The notes beneath the pieces were generated by a model. The model ran no database searches. It worked only from the letters and a program-made list of their open reading frames with translations, and was not told the origin of the DNA. The position numbers and the translations under genes are program-made. This document shows, piece after piece, positions 16,123 to 26,922 of a DNA stretch of 64,000 nt. Location of the stretch: contig NZ_CP090446.1 of the NCBI RefSeq assembly GCF_021442025.1, positions 310,001 to 374,000 on the forward strand. Direction: 5' to 3'. Source of the stretch: Sphingobacterium sp. SRCM116780 (GTDB lineage: Bacteria > Bacteroidota > Bacteroidia > Sphingobacteriales > Sphingobacteriaceae). Each line of letters starts with the position of its first letter. The stretch's first letter is position 1.

Positions 16123-18246
16123 ATGAATATCAGAACCACCATTCTATTTCGTGTTTATATCGCATTTGGTTTGATCGTCCTTGTGGCGATTGCTGTTTTT
16201 GTGAAGCTTTTTCATTTGCAATATGTTGATGGTGAAAAGTGGCGTGCTTTATCTGATAGTCTTTCGATTCAAGAGCGTGAAGTAGAAGCTGCTCGTGGAA
16301 ATATCTATTCCAATGATGGAAGTCTATTAGCGACTTCTGTTCCTGAATATGAATTGCGTTTTGATGCAATGGCTATTCCGGAGGAGGAAAATGATTATTT
16401 CAATTTGAAAGTTGACTCTTTAGCAATTAAGTTGTCCGGATTTTTTAAAGATAAATCTTCTAGACAGTATTTGACATTATTAAAACAGGCAAGGAATAAG
16501 AAACAACGTTATTTTTTGATCAAGCGTGAAGTTTCGCATCAAGATCTGAAAGTGATTAAAGAGTTTCCTTTGTTGAAATCTGTGCGTGTGGGTAAAGAAC
16601 GTTATCCAGGAGGGTTGATTACTGAGCGTCAGAATAAACGTATTCTTCCATTTGTAAATTTGGCTGCACGTACGATTGGGTATAAGAATGTTCGGGAGAA
16701 TATTCATGTGGGGTTAGAAGGTGCTTACGGTGAGTATATTGATGGAAAAAGTGGTAAGCGCTTAATGCAAAGAATTGCCGGTGGTATTTGGATTCCTGTG
16801 AATCGTGATATTGAAGTTGCTCCTGTAGATGGTGCTGATATTATTTCGACAATCGATATCAATATGCAAGATATGGCGCAACGTGCTTTAGAAAAACAAA
16901 TGATTGCGAGTAATGCAGATGAGGGTTGTGTTGTGATGATGGAGGTGAAGACTGGAGAGGTTCGTGCAGTTGCCAACTTTACAAAAGATAAAGATGGTGT
17001 TTATCGGGAGAAGATGAATATTGCGATTGCGCAAAGTGCTGAACCAGGTTCTACATTTAAGTTAGCGTCTTATATGGCGGCTATTGATGATGGAATGATC
17101 GATACCACTACAACGGTAAATGTCGGGAACGGGAATTGGCCGATTTATCGTCATACAATTAAAGATTCACATGCACCTAAAAAATCAGTGATGACTGCCA
17201 TAGAGGCTTTTGAACAATCTTCAAACGTGGGGATTACGAAGTTGATCTATGAGCATTATAAAGATAATCCAGAGAAATTTACAGCTAAGCTGCATTCGTT
17301 TGGTTTGGATAAAAAATTAGAGTTGCAAATTACAGGAGAGGGATCCCCTTTGATTAAAACTCCAAAAAGTAAAAGTTGGAGCGGTTTGTCTCTTGTACAG
17401 ATGGCTTATGGTTATGAATTGAAGGTAACACCTTTGCAGATGCTGACCTTATATAATGCTGTTGCTAATAACGGAAAGATGATTGCTCCAGTCTTTGTAA
17501 AAGAGATTCGTCACTTAGGTAGTACAGTTGAAAAATTTGAAGCGCGCGTTATCAATGAAAAAATAGCTTCTGATAAAGCTTTGGGGCAGATCAGAGGGAT
17601 GATGGAAGGTGTGATGAAAGTAGGTACGGGTAAAACATTGCGAAATCCATCGTATACGTCGGCTGGTAAAACTGGGACGGCGCAAATGGCAGATGGGGCG
17701 ATGGGTTATCGTAATCGTAAATATCAATCGTCCTTTGCAGGATATTTTCCTGCTGAAAATCCGAAGTATTCGATTATCGTAGTGATACGAAATCCTAGAA
17801 ATGGTTACTATGGAGCCTCGGTAGCGGGGCCAGTTTTTAAAGAGTTGGCCGATATGGTATATGCCAATGATTTGGAAATGCATGGTGCCTTTAATAAGAA
17901 AAAAATAAATACTTCTGCTTTAAATACGACAGCATTAACATTAAAAGGATCGCGTGAAGCGACTCAAAAAGTATATGAACAGTTGGGATTGAAAATGGTG
18001 AATTGGAATTCAATTGCACAAAATGATAGCTCAACATCAACGCTTGGAGTTCCTTTTGTAGAATATCAAATAAAGGAAGGGGTGGTGCCTAATGTAATGG
18101 GAATGGGATTGATTGATGCTTTGTTTGCGCTAGAAAATTCTGGGTTTAAAACAAGTGTTAGTGGAAAAGGGAAAGTGGCGATGCAGTCTTTAGTTGCTGG
18201 TCAAAAGTTACCAATAGGTACAGGGATAATGATAGAATTAAAATAG
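16123..18246 (+). CDS. ftsI: Septal penicillin-binding protein FtsI (class B PBP with C-terminal PASTA domain)
   Basis: This transpeptidase cross-links septal peptidoglycan. The 707 residues show an N-terminal anchor (about 10-30), the PBP dimerisation domain (about 55-215, with ARGNIYSNDGSLLA), and the transpeptidase with all three active-site motifs: STFK (310-313), SSN (366-368) and KTG (516-518). A PASTA domain closes the protein (about 650-707, VPNVMGMGLIDALFALE and SGFKTSVSG), unlike E. coli FtsI. It begins 9 bases after ftsL and murE begins 1 base after it ends, so it is within the operon. Confidence 0.97.
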   Translation: MNIRTTILFRVYIAFGLIVLVAIAVFVKLFHLQYVDGEKWRALSDSLSIQEREVEAARGNIYSNDGSLLATSVPEYELRFDAMAIPEEENDYFNLKVDSLAIKLSGFFKDKSSRQYLTLLKQARNKKQRYFLIKREVSHQDLKVIKEFPLLKSVRVGKERYPGGLITERQNKRILPFVNLAARTIGYKNVRENIHVGLEGAYGEYIDGKSGKRLMQRIAGGIWIPVNRDIEVAPVDGADIISTIDINMQDMAQRALEKQMIASNADEGCVVMMEVKTGEVRAVANFTKDKDGVYREKMNIAIAQSAEPGSTFKLASYMAAIDDGMIDTTTTVNVGNGNWPIYRHTIKDSHAPKKSVMTAIEAFEQSSNVGITKLIYEHYKDNPEKFTAKLHSFGLDKKLELQITGEGSPLIKTPKSKSWSGLSLVQMAYGYELKVTPLQMLTLYNAVANNGKMIAPVFVKEIRHLGSTVEKFEARVINEKIASDKALGQIRGMMEGVMKVGTGKTLRNPSYTSAGKTGTAQMADGAMGYRNRKYQSSFAGYFPAENPKYSIIVVIRNPRNGYYGASVAGPVFKELADMVYANDLEMHGAFNKKKINTSALNTTALTLKGSREATQKVYEQLGLKMVNWNSIAQNDSSTSTLGVPFVEYQIKEGVVPNVMGMGLIDALFALENSGFKTSVSGKGKVAMQSLVAGQKLPIGTGIMIELK

Positions 18247-18247
18247 G

Positions 18248-19705
18248 ATGAAGAACTTAAAATCAATATTACACGCTATTCCTGTACAGGAAGTTGTCGG
18301 TCAACTGGATGTTGATGTAGTATCGCTTTGTTTTGATTCTCGTCAAGTTGTATTTGGAAGTTTGTTTATCGCAATTCGAGGTGTTCATACAGATGGACAT
18401 TTATATATAGACAAAGCCATTGCATTTGGGGCTAGAGCTGTTATTGTTGAAGAGTTGCCTGCCGATACCTTGGATACTGTTGTTTATATTGTTGTTGCTG
18501 ATTCATCCTTTGCTTTAGGAATAGTGGCTTCTAATTTCTATGATAATCCATCTAAAAAAATGAAGCTGGTGGGAGTGACTGGAACCAATGGTAAAACAAC
18601 CGTTGCGACATTATTATTTCAATTGTTTTCGCAATTGGGTTATCATGTTGGTTTATTGTCAACTGTTCAAAATCAAATTGGAGAGCGAATTATTCCAGCG
18701 ACACATACAACACCTGATCCGATTCAGCTTAATCATTTATTAAGTGACATGGTGGAGGAAGGCTGTGATTACTGTTTTATGGAGGTGAGTTCACATGCTG
18801 TTATACAACAACGTATTGCAGGATTGAAATTCGCTGGCGCCATTTTCACAAATATTACGCATGATCATCTGGATTTTCATAAAACATTTGGTAATTATAT
18901 TAAAGCAAAGAAAAAATTCTTTGATGATTTAGATACAGCTGCTTTTGCACTGACAAATGAAGATGACAAAAATGGTCAAGTGATGTTGCAAAATACATTT
19001 GCGCATAAAAAGACTTACGGTCTACATTCTGGAGCTGATTTTAAAGCTAAAGTTGTGGAAAGTCATTTTGATGGCATGTTGTTGAATATTGACAATCATG
19101 ATGTCTGGGTCAAACTAGTTGGTGGTTTCAATGCTTACAATTTGTTGGCCGTTTACGGGGCTGCAATCTTATTAGAGCAAGAAACCATTCGTGTATTAAC
19201 AGCGCTCAGTGTGTTAACAGGTGCTGAAGGTAGATTTGAAACGATAAAAGCTCCAAATGGAGTTTTTGGAATTGTGGATTATGCACATACGCCAGATGCT
19301 GTTGAGAATGTATTGGAAACAATTGAGAAATTACGTCAACAAAGTCAACAGATCATTACGGTGTTGGGTTGTGGCGGAGATCGTGATAAAACAAAGCGAC
19401 CAGAAATGTCTGAGGCTGCATTGCGTTACAGTGATCGATTAATCATCACCTCGGACAATCCAAGAACAGAAGATCCATTAGTTATCATTAAGGAGATGGA
19501 AGCAGGGGTTCCTGCTGAAAAAAGAAATAAGGTACTTTCTATTGCTGATCGTAAAGAGGCCATTCGAGTTGCTTATCAGTTAGCCAAGTCTGGTGATATC
19601 ATTGTGGTGGCGGGAAAAGGACATGAAAAATATCAAGAGATAAATGGTGTGCGTCATCATTTTGATGATAGAGAGATTTTAGAATTAACATTTAACGAAC
19701 AATAA
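18248..19705 (+). CDS. murE: UDP-MurNAc-L-Ala-D-Glu:meso-diaminopimelate ligase MurE
   Basis: MurE adds the third residue of the stem peptide in an ATP-dependent step. The 485-residue protein has the three Mur-ligase domains, the P-loop GTNGKTT (112-118), the [12 protein letters not shown] motif, and the amino-acid selecting motif DNPR at 403-406, which marks meso-diaminopimelate (not Lys) as substrate. The C-terminal GKGHEKYQE is also typical. Only one base separates it from ftsI and four from mraY. murF, which follows murE in many dcw clusters, is absent here and must lie elsewhere. Confidence 0.97.
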   Translation: MKNLKSILHAIPVQEVVGQLDVDVVSLCFDSRQVVFGSLFIAIRGVHTDGHLYIDKAIAFGARAVIVEELPADTLDTVVYIVVADSSFALGIVASNFYDNPSKKMKLVGVTGTNGKTTVATLLFQLFSQLGYHVGLLSTVQNQIGERIIPATHTTPDPIQLNHLLSDMVEEGCDYCFMEVSSHAVIQQRIAGLKFAGAIFTNITHDHLDFHKTFGNYIKAKKKFFDDLDTAAFALTNEDDKNGQVMLQNTFAHKKTYGLHSGADFKAKVVESHFDGMLLNIDNHDVWVKLVGGFNAYNLLAVYGAAILLEQETIRVLTALSVLTGAEGRFETIKAPNGVFGIVDYAHTPDAVENVLETIEKLRQQSQQIITVLGCGGDRDKTKRPEMSEAALRYSDRLIITSDNPRTEDPLVIIKEMEAGVPAEKRNKVLSIADRKEAIRVAYQLAKSGDIIVVAGKGHEKYQEINGVRHHFDDREILELTFNEQ

Positions 19706-19709
19706 GAAT

Positions 19710-20954
19710 ATGTTATACCATTTATTCACATGGTTAAACGAATATGTACACATTCCTGGGGCAGGTTTGTTTCAGTATATTTCTTTCAGAACATCAATGG
19801 CTGTCATTGTTTCATTGATTATTACGACTGTTTTTGGAGGAAAGCTGATTCAGGTGCTTCACAATAAACAAGTCGGAGAAACGATTCGTGATTTAGGATT
19901 AGAAGGAGAGAAAAAGAAACAAGGGACACCGACAATGGGTGGTTTGATTATTATTGCTGGTATTCTGATTCCGACCTTGTTGTTCGCTAAGTTGACAAAT
20001 ATTTATGTCATCATTATGATTGTATCAACCCTCTGGATGGGAGCGATTGGTTTCTTAGATGATTATATTAAGGTATTTCGTCATAACAAAGAAGGATTGG
20101 CAGGACGCTTTAAAGTGATTGGTCAAATTGGTTTGGGGATTATGATTGCCTGTACGATGTATTTTCACCCAGAGATTGTTGTTCGTCAAAATGTGGCATC
20201 ACCGACTTCCATTAAACCAGTTGAAGTGATTATTAACCAGAGTACTGGCGAGAAAACATATGCGGAGAATGTGAAGTCATCTAAGACAAATATTCCCTTT
20301 TATAAAAATAATGAATTTGACTACGCGAAAGTATTCAAAATGTTTGGGCTGCATAGCGATGTTTTGACTTTCATCGTGTTCTTGATTGTCGTGGTATTTA
20401 TTGTGACGGCAGTTTCCAATGGAGCGAATATAACCGATGGTATTGATGGTCTGGCAACAGGTACATCGGCTATTATTGGTGTGACGTTAGCAATATTGGC
20501 TTATGTGTCTGGTAACGTAATTTTCTCAGACTATTTGAATATTATGTATATCCCGAACTCTGGAGAGCTGGTAATTTTTGCCGGTGCTTTTGTTGGTGCT
20601 TGTGTCGGGTTTTTATGGTATAATACCTACCCAGCTCAAGTTTTTATGGGAGATACGGGTAGTTTGGCTATTGGAGGTGTAATTGCTGCATTTGCTATTT
20701 TGATTCGAAAAGAATTGTTGATTCCTATTTTATGTGGGGTTTTCTTATTGGAAAATATATCGGTAATTCTTCAAGTCTCATACTTCAAATATACGAAGAA
20801 GAAATATGGTGAAGGTAGACGTATTTTCCTGATGTCTCCATTGCATCATCATTTTCAGAAGAAAGGCTACCACGAGGCTAAAATCGTGACACGGTTTGTT
20901 ATTATAGGAATTATTTTGGCCATTTTGACCATTGTAACATTGAAAATTAGATAA
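19710..20954 (+). CDS. mraY: Phospho-MurNAc-pentapeptide transferase MraY
   Basis: MraY joins phospho-MurNAc-pentapeptide to undecaprenyl phosphate, making lipid I at the inner membrane. The 414-residue protein has about ten membrane helices with [12 protein letters not shown], the catalytic FLDDYIKV pair of Asp, [27 protein letters not shown] and the C-terminal [11 protein letters not shown]. It is about 55 residues longer than E. coli MraY because of a hydrophilic insert at about 150-200 between two helices, common in Bacteroidota. It is 5 bases upstream of murD. Confidence 0.97.
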   Translation: MLYHLFTWLNEYVHIPGAGLFQYISFRTSMAVIVSLIITTVFGGKLIQVLHNKQVGETIRDLGLEGEKKKQGTPTMGGLIIIAGILIPTLLFAKLTNIYVIIMIVSTLWMGAIGFLDDYIKVFRHNKEGLAGRFKVIGQIGLGIMIACTMYFHPEIVVRQNVASPTSIKPVEVIINQSTGEKTYAENVKSSKTNIPFYKNNEFDYAKVFKMFGLHSDVLTFIVFLIVVVFIVTAVSNGANITDGIDGLATGTSAIIGVTLAILAYVSGNVIFSDYLNIMYIPNSGELVIFAGAFVGACVGFLWYNTYPAQVFMGDTGSLAIGGVIAAFAILIRKELLIPILCGVFLLENISVILQVSYFKYTKKKYGEGRRIFLMSPLHHHFQKKGYHEAKIVTRFVIIGIILAILTIVTLKIR

Positions 20955-20959
20955 TCATT

Positions 20960-22333
20960 ATGGCAAACATTTCATCCATATATTATCCTCAGTCAGGTAA
21001 GCTGGTTGTTCTCGGAGCAGGTGAAAGTGGTGTGGGTACTGCTATTTTGGCTAAGCAAAAAGGATTTGATGTTTTTGTTTCTGACAAGGGAACAATAGCT
21101 GCATCGTATAAAGCACAATTAGAGGAAGAGCATATTTCTTTTGAAGAGGGTACACATAGTGAAGAGCGAATTTTATCTTCCGATTTGGTGGTGAAAAGCC
21201 CGGGTATTCCAGAAACGGCTCCTTTGGTTGTTTCGTTGAAAGCGAAGCATATTCCTGTCATTGCTGAAATTGAATTTGCAGCACAATATACAGCTGCTAA
21301 GTTAATTTGTATTACGGGTTCAAATGGGAAGTCAACAACAACGATGTTGACCTATGAGATGTTGAAACATGCAGGGCAGCATGTTGGATTGGCAGGGAAT
21401 ATCGGCAAAAGCTTTGCGCTACAAGTCGCACGAGAACAATTTGATGTGTACGTTTTGGAAATTTCAAGCTTTATGCTGGATGATATGTATCATTTTAGAG
21501 CAGATATAGCTGTTATTTTAAATATTACGGCAGATCATTTGGATCGCTATGATCATAAAATGGAAAACTATGTAGATTCTAAATTTCGGATGATTCAAAA
21601 TCAAACGAAAGACGATTTTTTCATTTACTGTCTAGATGATCCAGAAACAAAGAAAGGTTTGATGCGTCACAAAACAGCGGCCATGTATTTGCCTTTCACA
21701 CTAGAACAAGAAGTAGAAATTGGAGCTTATTTAACTCCAGATAAAGATATTATAATTAGCATACCTAATAGCGATACATTTACTATGAGAACGGAAGAGT
21801 TGTCTTTGACAGGAAAACACAATGTGTATAACAATATGGCCTCTGGCCTTATTGCTAAGGTTCAAGAGTTGAGAAATCAATCGATGAAGGAAAGTATGGG
21901 ATCGTATGTAAATATTGCTCATCGTTTAGAGCAAGTTGCTTGTATCGGAGGGGTTAATTACATCAACGATTCTAAAGCGACAAACGTTAACTCTGTTTGG
22001 TATGCGTTAGAAAGTGTGTCAAAACCAGTCGTTTTGATATTAGGAGGAGTGGATAAAGGAAATGACTATGATATGTTACGTGATTTAGTTAAAAATAAAG
22101 TACGTGCTATTATTTGTATTGGGAAGGATACTGCACCTATTCATACGGCATTTGAGAGTGATACGGAATTGATCGTGAACAGTTCATCCATGAAAGATGC
22201 TGTTCAATTGGCGTCGCATTTAGCTCAAAAAGGAGATACCGTATTATTATCCCCTGCATGTGCAAGTTTTGATTGGTTTAAAAATTATGAAGATCGTGGC
22301 GATAAGTTCAAAGCTGCGGTAATGGAGTTGTAG
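20960..22333 (+). CDS. murD: UDP-N-acetylmuramoylalanine--D-glutamate ligase MurD
   Basis: MurD adds D-glutamate to UDP-MurNAc-L-Ala in the cytoplasm. The 457 residues start with a Rossmann-like domain (VVLGAGESGVGTAILA, 16-31), then the ATP P-loop GSNGKSTT (120-127), NITADHLDRYD, HRLEQV, NDSKATN and GGVDKGNDY, and end with SPACASFDWFKNYEDRGDKF, the usual C-terminal motif. Normal length. A 37-bp gap before ftsW is the largest in this part of the operon and holds no clear promoter. Confidence 0.97.
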   Translation: MANISSIYYPQSGKLVVLGAGESGVGTAILAKQKGFDVFVSDKGTIAASYKAQLEEEHISFEEGTHSEERILSSDLVVKSPGIPETAPLVVSLKAKHIPVIAEIEFAAQYTAAKLICITGSNGKSTTTMLTYEMLKHAGQHVGLAGNIGKSFALQVAREQFDVYVLEISSFMLDDMYHFRADIAVILNITADHLDRYDHKMENYVDSKFRMIQNQTKDDFFIYCLDDPETKKGLMRHKTAAMYLPFTLEQEVEIGAYLTPDKDIIISIPNSDTFTMRTEELSLTGKHNVYNNMASGLIAKVQELRNQSMKESMGSYVNIAHRLEQVACIGGVNYINDSKATNVNSVWYALESVSKPVVLILGGVDKGNDYDMLRDLVKNKVRAIICIGKDTAPIHTAFESDTELIVNSSSMKDAVQLASHLAQKGDTVLLSPACASFDWFKNYEDRGDKFKAAVMEL

Positions 22334-22370
22334 TGGATATAGGTTTAAAATAAATCTAAAGTAATTAGTT

Positions 22371-23579
22371 ATGTTGGAGAATTTACTTTCTAAATTAAAA
22401 GGCGATCGTTGGATCTGGATCATTGTGATCCTGCTTTCTGGATGGTCTTTGTTGGCGGTCTACAGTTCTGTAGGTACGTTGGCATATAAAGAAGGAAAAG
22501 GAACAGAATTATATTTGTTCAAGCATTTCTCTTTAATTGCTGTTGGATTTGTTTTGATGTACCTGTCACATAAATTAGATTATCGATATTATGCAGGTAT
22601 CTCCAAATTGTTAATGGTCATTACAGTCCCTCTTTTACTGTATACCTTAGTCTTTGGTAGTAAAGTGAATGATGCAAGTCGATGGGTAACTATCCCGGTG
22701 ATTAATCAGACTTTTCAAACTTCCGATTTGGCAAAATTGGCTTTAATCACTTTTTTAGCACGTATGCTTTCCAAAAAGCAGGAAGAAATTAAAGATGTTA
22801 AAAAATCATTCATCCCTATTATGGGAGCTGTTTGTGGTGTCTTTGTTTTAATTGCCTGGGCAAATATGTCAACAGCAATTATGCTATTTGGGGTATGTGT
22901 GTTGTTGCTTTTAATTGGACGTATCAGTTTTAAACAAATTGCTATTGTATCGGCAGGGGTTATGTTATTGGGGATTGTGGTTGTATCGATCGGTCCTCGG
23001 CGTGCTACTTACTATAGTCGTGTCAAATCTTTTATGGGGATTGAACATGAAAAGCAAACGGGTATGCCTGTCTCTTTCCAAGATGATAAAAATTATCAGG
23101 CGAATAATGCTAAGATCGCCATTGCTACAGGTGGATTATTTGGTAAAGGGCCAGGTAATAGTATTCAGAGAAATGTACTTCCTCACCCTTATTCCGATTT
23201 TATATTTGCCATTATTATTGAAGAGTATGGAACAATTGGTGGTGTCGTACTCATTTTTCTATATCTGGCATTGATGTATCGCTGTATTCGGATTGTCACA
23301 TTAAGCCCGAAGGCCTTCGGAGCGTTTTTGGCTGCAGGTTTAGGCTTTAGTTTGACGATTCAAGCATTTGCAAATATGGCCGTTGCCGTGGGATTAGGCC
23401 CCGTTACTGGGGTACCCTTACCATTAGTTAGTATGGGGGGGACATCGATTTTGTTTACAAGTATCGCCTTAGGAATTATCCTGAGCGTGAGTAGAAATAT
23501 TGAAGAGTTAAAAGGTAAGCAGGAATTGGACGAAAGACCAAAAGAAAAAAGAGTCGTAGTGGGTACAATTCCCGCGTAA
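22371..23579 (+). CDS. ftsW: Septal peptidoglycan glycosyltransferase FtsW (SEDS family)
   Basis: FtsW polymerises lipid II at the septum together with FtsI. The 402-residue protein has about ten membrane helices, the SEDS features SRWVTIP, NYQANNAKIAIATGGLFGKG (two halves of the conserved large loop), HPYSDFIFAIIIEEYG and the conserved PLVSMGGTS near the C-terminus. The cytoplasmic tail is short and Lys/Glu-rich. Its place between murD and murG is the usual one. Distinguished from RodA by this context. Confidence 0.96.
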   Translation: MLENLLSKLKGDRWIWIIVILLSGWSLLAVYSSVGTLAYKEGKGTELYLFKHFSLIAVGFVLMYLSHKLDYRYYAGISKLLMVITVPLLLYTLVFGSKVNDASRWVTIPVINQTFQTSDLAKLALITFLARMLSKKQEEIKDVKKSFIPIMGAVCGVFVLIAWANMSTAIMLFGVCVLLLLIGRISFKQIAIVSAGVMLLGIVVVSIGPRRATYYSRVKSFMGIEHEKQTGMPVSFQDDKNYQANNAKIAIATGGLFGKGPGNSIQRNVLPHPYSDFIFAIIIEEYGTIGGVVLIFLYLALMYRCIRIVTLSPKAFGAFLAAGLGFSLTIQAFANMAVAVGLGPVTGVPLPLVSMGGTSILFTSIALGIILSVSRNIEELKGKQELDERPKEKRVVVGTIPA

Positions 23580-23600
23580 TTAATATAGGAAATATAAAAC

Positions 23601-24701
23601 ATGGCAATTCGAGTGATCATAAGTGGAGGTGGTACAGGTGGACATATTTTTCCAGCTGTGGCAATTGCCAATGCATTAAAAGCATTGGATCCACAAAATG
23701 AGATCCTATTTGTAGGAGCTAATGGTCGCATGGAAATGGAAAAGATTCCTGCGGCTGGTTATCGAATTGTTGGTTTGGACATTCAGGGAATAAATCGCCA
23801 GGCAATCTGGAAAAATATTTTTCTGCCGTTCAAGCTTTTGAAAAGTCTGAATAAAGCGCGTAAAGTAGTAAAGGAATTTAAACCTGATGTTGCGGTTGGT
23901 GTTGGTGGGTTTGCTTCTGGTCCTTTGTTGATGGTTGCGAATCGATTACATATTCCGACGCTTGTACAAGAGCAAAACTCTTATGCAGGTGTTACCAATA
24001 AAAAATTGGGAAACAAAGCGGCTAAGATTTGTGTTGCTTTTGAAGGCATGGAGAAATTCTTTCCTGCTGAAAAAGTCATGTTAACGGGTAACCCGATTCG
24101 ACGTGCTTCGGTGGCGATTGAAGGAAAACGTGAAGAAGCATTCGCGTCTTTTGGATTGGATCCTGCTAAAAGGACAATTTTGGTCACTGGGGGGAGTCTA
24201 GGGGCACGTACATTAAATGAAAGTGTTATTGAGGCATTGGATAAATTGACGCAGGAAAATATACAGGTGATTTGGCAATGTGGAAGTTATTATTTTGATG
24301 ATTTGAATCAAAAACTACAGCATAAATTACCAAACAATATCAAGATGTTGGCTTTTTTGCAACGGATGGATTATGCATATGCAGCGGCTGATGTCATTAT
24401 TAGTCGGGCAGGGGCGGGGACAATTTCAGAATTATGTGTTATTGGAAAACCTGCTATTTTAGTTCCTTCACCGAATGTTGCGGAAGATCATCAAACGAAG
24501 AATGCGATGGCATTGGTTCAGAAGGATGCAGCCATATTAGTTAAGGATGAGGTCGCTGTGCAGGAATTATTTGAAGTTGCATTACGGTTGTTGGACAATG
24601 CATCAGAATCAAGTTCTTTGGCGCATAATATAAAGAAATTAGCACTTCTGGATGCAGATACAGTGATCGCAAAGGAAGTTTTAAAATTGGCAAATAAATA
24701 G
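23601..24701 (+). CDS. murG: UDP-GlcNAc:lipid I N-acetylglucosaminyltransferase MurG
   Basis: MurG converts lipid I to lipid II at the inner face of the membrane. The 366-residue GT28 protein has the N-terminal GGGTGGHIFPA loop (residues 9-19), VGVGGFASGP, QEQNSYAGVTNK, LVTGGSLGARTLNE and the UDP-GlcNAc-binding SRAGAGTISEL, plus PNVAEDHQTKNA. Length is typical. It follows ftsW by 21 bases and precedes murC by 5. Confidence 0.97.
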   Translation: MAIRVIISGGGTGGHIFPAVAIANALKALDPQNEILFVGANGRMEMEKIPAAGYRIVGLDIQGINRQAIWKNIFLPFKLLKSLNKARKVVKEFKPDVAVGVGGFASGPLLMVANRLHIPTLVQEQNSYAGVTNKKLGNKAAKICVAFEGMEKFFPAEKVMLTGNPIRRASVAIEGKREEAFASFGLDPAKRTILVTGGSLGARTLNESVIEALDKLTQENIQVIWQCGSYYFDDLNQKLQHKLPNNIKMLAFLQRMDYAYAAADVIISRAGAGTISELCVIGKPAILVPSPNVAEDHQTKNAMALVQKDAAILVKDEVAVQELFEVALRLLDNASESSSLAHNIKKLALLDADTVIAKEVLKLANK

Positions 24702-24706
24702 GAAGA

Positions 24707-26065
24707 ATGATGAAAATAGATACAATTAAACAGGTATATCTTATCGGAATCGGCGGCATTGGAATGAGTGGGTTGGCACGTTATTTTGCTCATTTGGGAT
24801 GTCTTGTAAAAGGATACGATCGTACAGAAACAGAATTGACGAAAACGTTAGCTGCTGAAGGAATTGATATTTCGTATCAGGATGACATCGCTACTATTGA
24901 TCCTATTTTTAGTCTTGCAAACGAAGAAACATTAATCATTTTTACACCAGCTGTTCCCAAAGATTTGAAAATCAAACATTATTTGGAAAGAGTTGGACAT
25001 ACCTTATATAAGCGTTCTCAAGTATTGGGAATCATTAGTGAAAGTCGTTTTACAATTGGTGTTGCGGGTACGCATGGGAAAACAACGACTTCAACGATGG
25101 TCGCTCATATTTTGAAGGACTCTGGTTATGATTGCTCTGCTTTTTTAGGAGGGATAAGTTCTAACTATGATACAAATGTTTTATATGGAAAGAATGAAGT
25201 GGTGGTGGTTGAAGCAGATGAATATGATCGTTCTTTTTTAACCCTACATCCTAATATCGCAATCGTTACTTCTGCAGATGCAGATCATTTGGATATCTAT
25301 GGTGATGCCAGTCATTTATTAGCATCTTTTCAACTGTATTTGGATCGTGTGGTTGAAAATGGAACTCGCATTGTAAAGAAGGGACTTCCTTTTGATGGTC
25401 AAATTTCTTACTCTGGTCATAATGTCGCGGATGTTTATGCCGATCATGTACATGTGAGAGAAGGTGAATTTTATTTTGATTACGTATCTGCAACGGGCAA
25501 AATTGAAGATATCCATTTAGGGATACCAGGAACACATAATGTTGAAAATGCTGTAGCTGCAATTACAGTTGCTCGTATTTTAGGTATCGCTGATGATAAA
25601 ATAAAAGCTGCTTTAACAAATTTCAGAGGTGTTAAGAGACGGTTTGAATATATAGTAAGAAGTAAATCATCCATTTATATTGATGATTATGCGCATCATC
25701 CCGAAGAGTTGAGGGCATTTCTAAGTTCTATGCGAAAATTGTATCCGAATAAAAAACTGACAGTTGTTTTTCAACCGCACTTATTTACACGGACACGTGA
25801 TTTTATAGACGGATTTGCAGAAGTGCTTTCCATGGCTGATCGTTTGCTGTTGATGGAAATTTATCCTGCGCGTGAGCTGCCAATTGAAGGTGTCGACTCG
25901 ACGTGGTTATTAAGTAAAATTACAGCTTCAGAAAAAGCAATTGTAACACCCGAAGAAGTGCTGGCAATTGCTAAGATGGAGAAACCAGAATTATTGGTGA
26001 CAGTGGGAGCTGGAGACATTGATAAATTAGTAAAACCGTTAAAGGAAATATTAGGTAATGCTTAA
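24707..26065 (+). CDS. murC: UDP-N-acetylmuramate--L-alanine ligase MurC
   Basis: MurC adds the first stem-peptide residue, L-alanine. The 452-residue protein starts with the GIGGIGMSGLAR nucleotide-binding loop (14-25), the P-loop GTHGKTTT (121-128), SADADHLDIYG and the DDYAHHPEEL motif that is specific to MurC/Mpl. Two adjacent ATG codons (24707 and 24710) follow a GGAAG at 24701-24705; the second has the better spacing. The end overlaps the ftsQ start by 8 bases. Mpl is excluded mainly by context and length. Confidence 0.95.
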   Translation: MMKIDTIKQVYLIGIGGIGMSGLARYFAHLGCLVKGYDRTETELTKTLAAEGIDISYQDDIATIDPIFSLANEETLIIFTPAVPKDLKIKHYLERVGHTLYKRSQVLGIISESRFTIGVAGTHGKTTTSTMVAHILKDSGYDCSAFLGGISSNYDTNVLYGKNEVVVVEADEYDRSFLTLHPNIAIVTSADADHLDIYGDASHLLASFQLYLDRVVENGTRIVKKGLPFDGQISYSGHNVADVYADHVHVREGEFYFDYVSATGKIEDIHLGIPGTHNVENAVAAITVARILGIADDKIKAALTNFRGVKRRFEYIVRSKSSIYIDDYAHHPEELRAFLSSMRKLYPNKKLTVVFQPHLFTRTRDFIDGFAEVLSMADRLLLMEIYPARELPIEGVDSTWLLSKITASEKAIVTPEEVLAIAKMEKPELLVTVGAGDIDKLVKPLKEILGNA

Positions 26066-26900
26066 ATATTTACACAACATAAAATGGAATCGCGTGTTAT
26101 ATCTTTCACTCTTTTTTCTTGGAGTGATTGCTGTAGTCATTGTGATGTCCTTGGTCAACCGTAAAGATGATCAGCAAGTATGTCGTGAAGTAAATATTTT
26201 TATTGAAGGAAAAGAAGCTTTTATTGATCAAGATGATATCTCGAAGTTGATCAGAAAGAATTATGGAGATATTGTGGGGAAATCACTGATAGGTATTCCC
26301 TTGCAAAAAATAGAGGAAACGTTAAGAAAATTACCATATGTGTCAAAGGCTACTGTGCATCTAGATATGGATGGAGCTTTAGCCATTAATATTGAACAAC
26401 GAGAGGTTGTGATGCGTGTCATTAATAAAAATGGACGTGAATATTATATTGATCTACATGGATTGAAGGTTCCAACAACATTGAAATATGTGCCACATGT
26501 CATGATTGCTACAGGTAATATTGAAGAGGGATACAAAAATCCTTTGGATTCAGTGAAGTCATCACTGGTGAAGGATTTGTTTCGTGTAACACAATTTATC
26601 GAAAAGGACGAATTATGGAGTAATCAAGTGGTGCAGGTTTTTGTCAATAATGATAATGATATCGAATTGGTTCCGCGAGTGGGTAATCAACAACTTATCA
26701 TTGGTACAGCGGATTCCTTAGATCAAAAATTTAGTTTATTACAGACATTTTATAAAGAGATCATGCCTAAAGTAGGTGTTGATACTTATAATAAAGTAAA
26801 TGTAAAATATGCAGGTCAGATTATTTGTGAAAAACGAGGTGTTTGGACATTTGACGATTTGTATAACCCGGAAAAGAAAATAAAAAATAACACATTATAA
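26058..26900 (+). CDS. ftsQ: Cell division protein FtsQ/DivIB
   Basis: The 280-residue product has a short cytoplasmic N-terminus, one membrane helix (about 14-32) and a periplasmic part beginning with a POTRA-like region (VNIFIEGKEAFIDQDDISKL, then LRKLPYVSKATVHLDMDGALAI at about 89-110). This is the FtsQ/DivIB layout, and the place between murC and ftsA is conserved. Sequence conservation is otherwise low, as usual. FtsQ links FtsL/FtsB to the late divisome. Start overlaps murC by 8 bases. Confidence 0.92.
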   Translation: MLKYLHNIKWNRVLYLSLFFLGVIAVVIVMSLVNRKDDQQVCREVNIFIEGKEAFIDQDDISKLIRKNYGDIVGKSLIGIPLQKIEETLRKLPYVSKATVHLDMDGALAINIEQREVVMRVINKNGREYYIDLHGLKVPTTLKYVPHVMIATGNIEEGYKNPLDSVKSSLVKDLFRVTQFIEKDELWSNQVVQVFVNNDNDIELVPRVGNQQLIIGTADSLDQKFSLLQTFYKEIMPKVGVDTYNKVNVKYAGQIICEKRGVWTFDDLYNPEKKIKNNTL

Positions 26901-26922
26901 TACAGCATCAATACAGAATATT

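Noticed and set aside
17515..17883. A 122-codon frame antisense to ftsI
   Set aside because: Antisense to the conserved transpeptidase motifs; a shadow with no recognisable features.
22915..23274. A 119-codon frame inside ftsW, same strand but another frame
   Set aside because: ftsW is a complete conserved gene; the overlapping frame is a by-product of its codon use.
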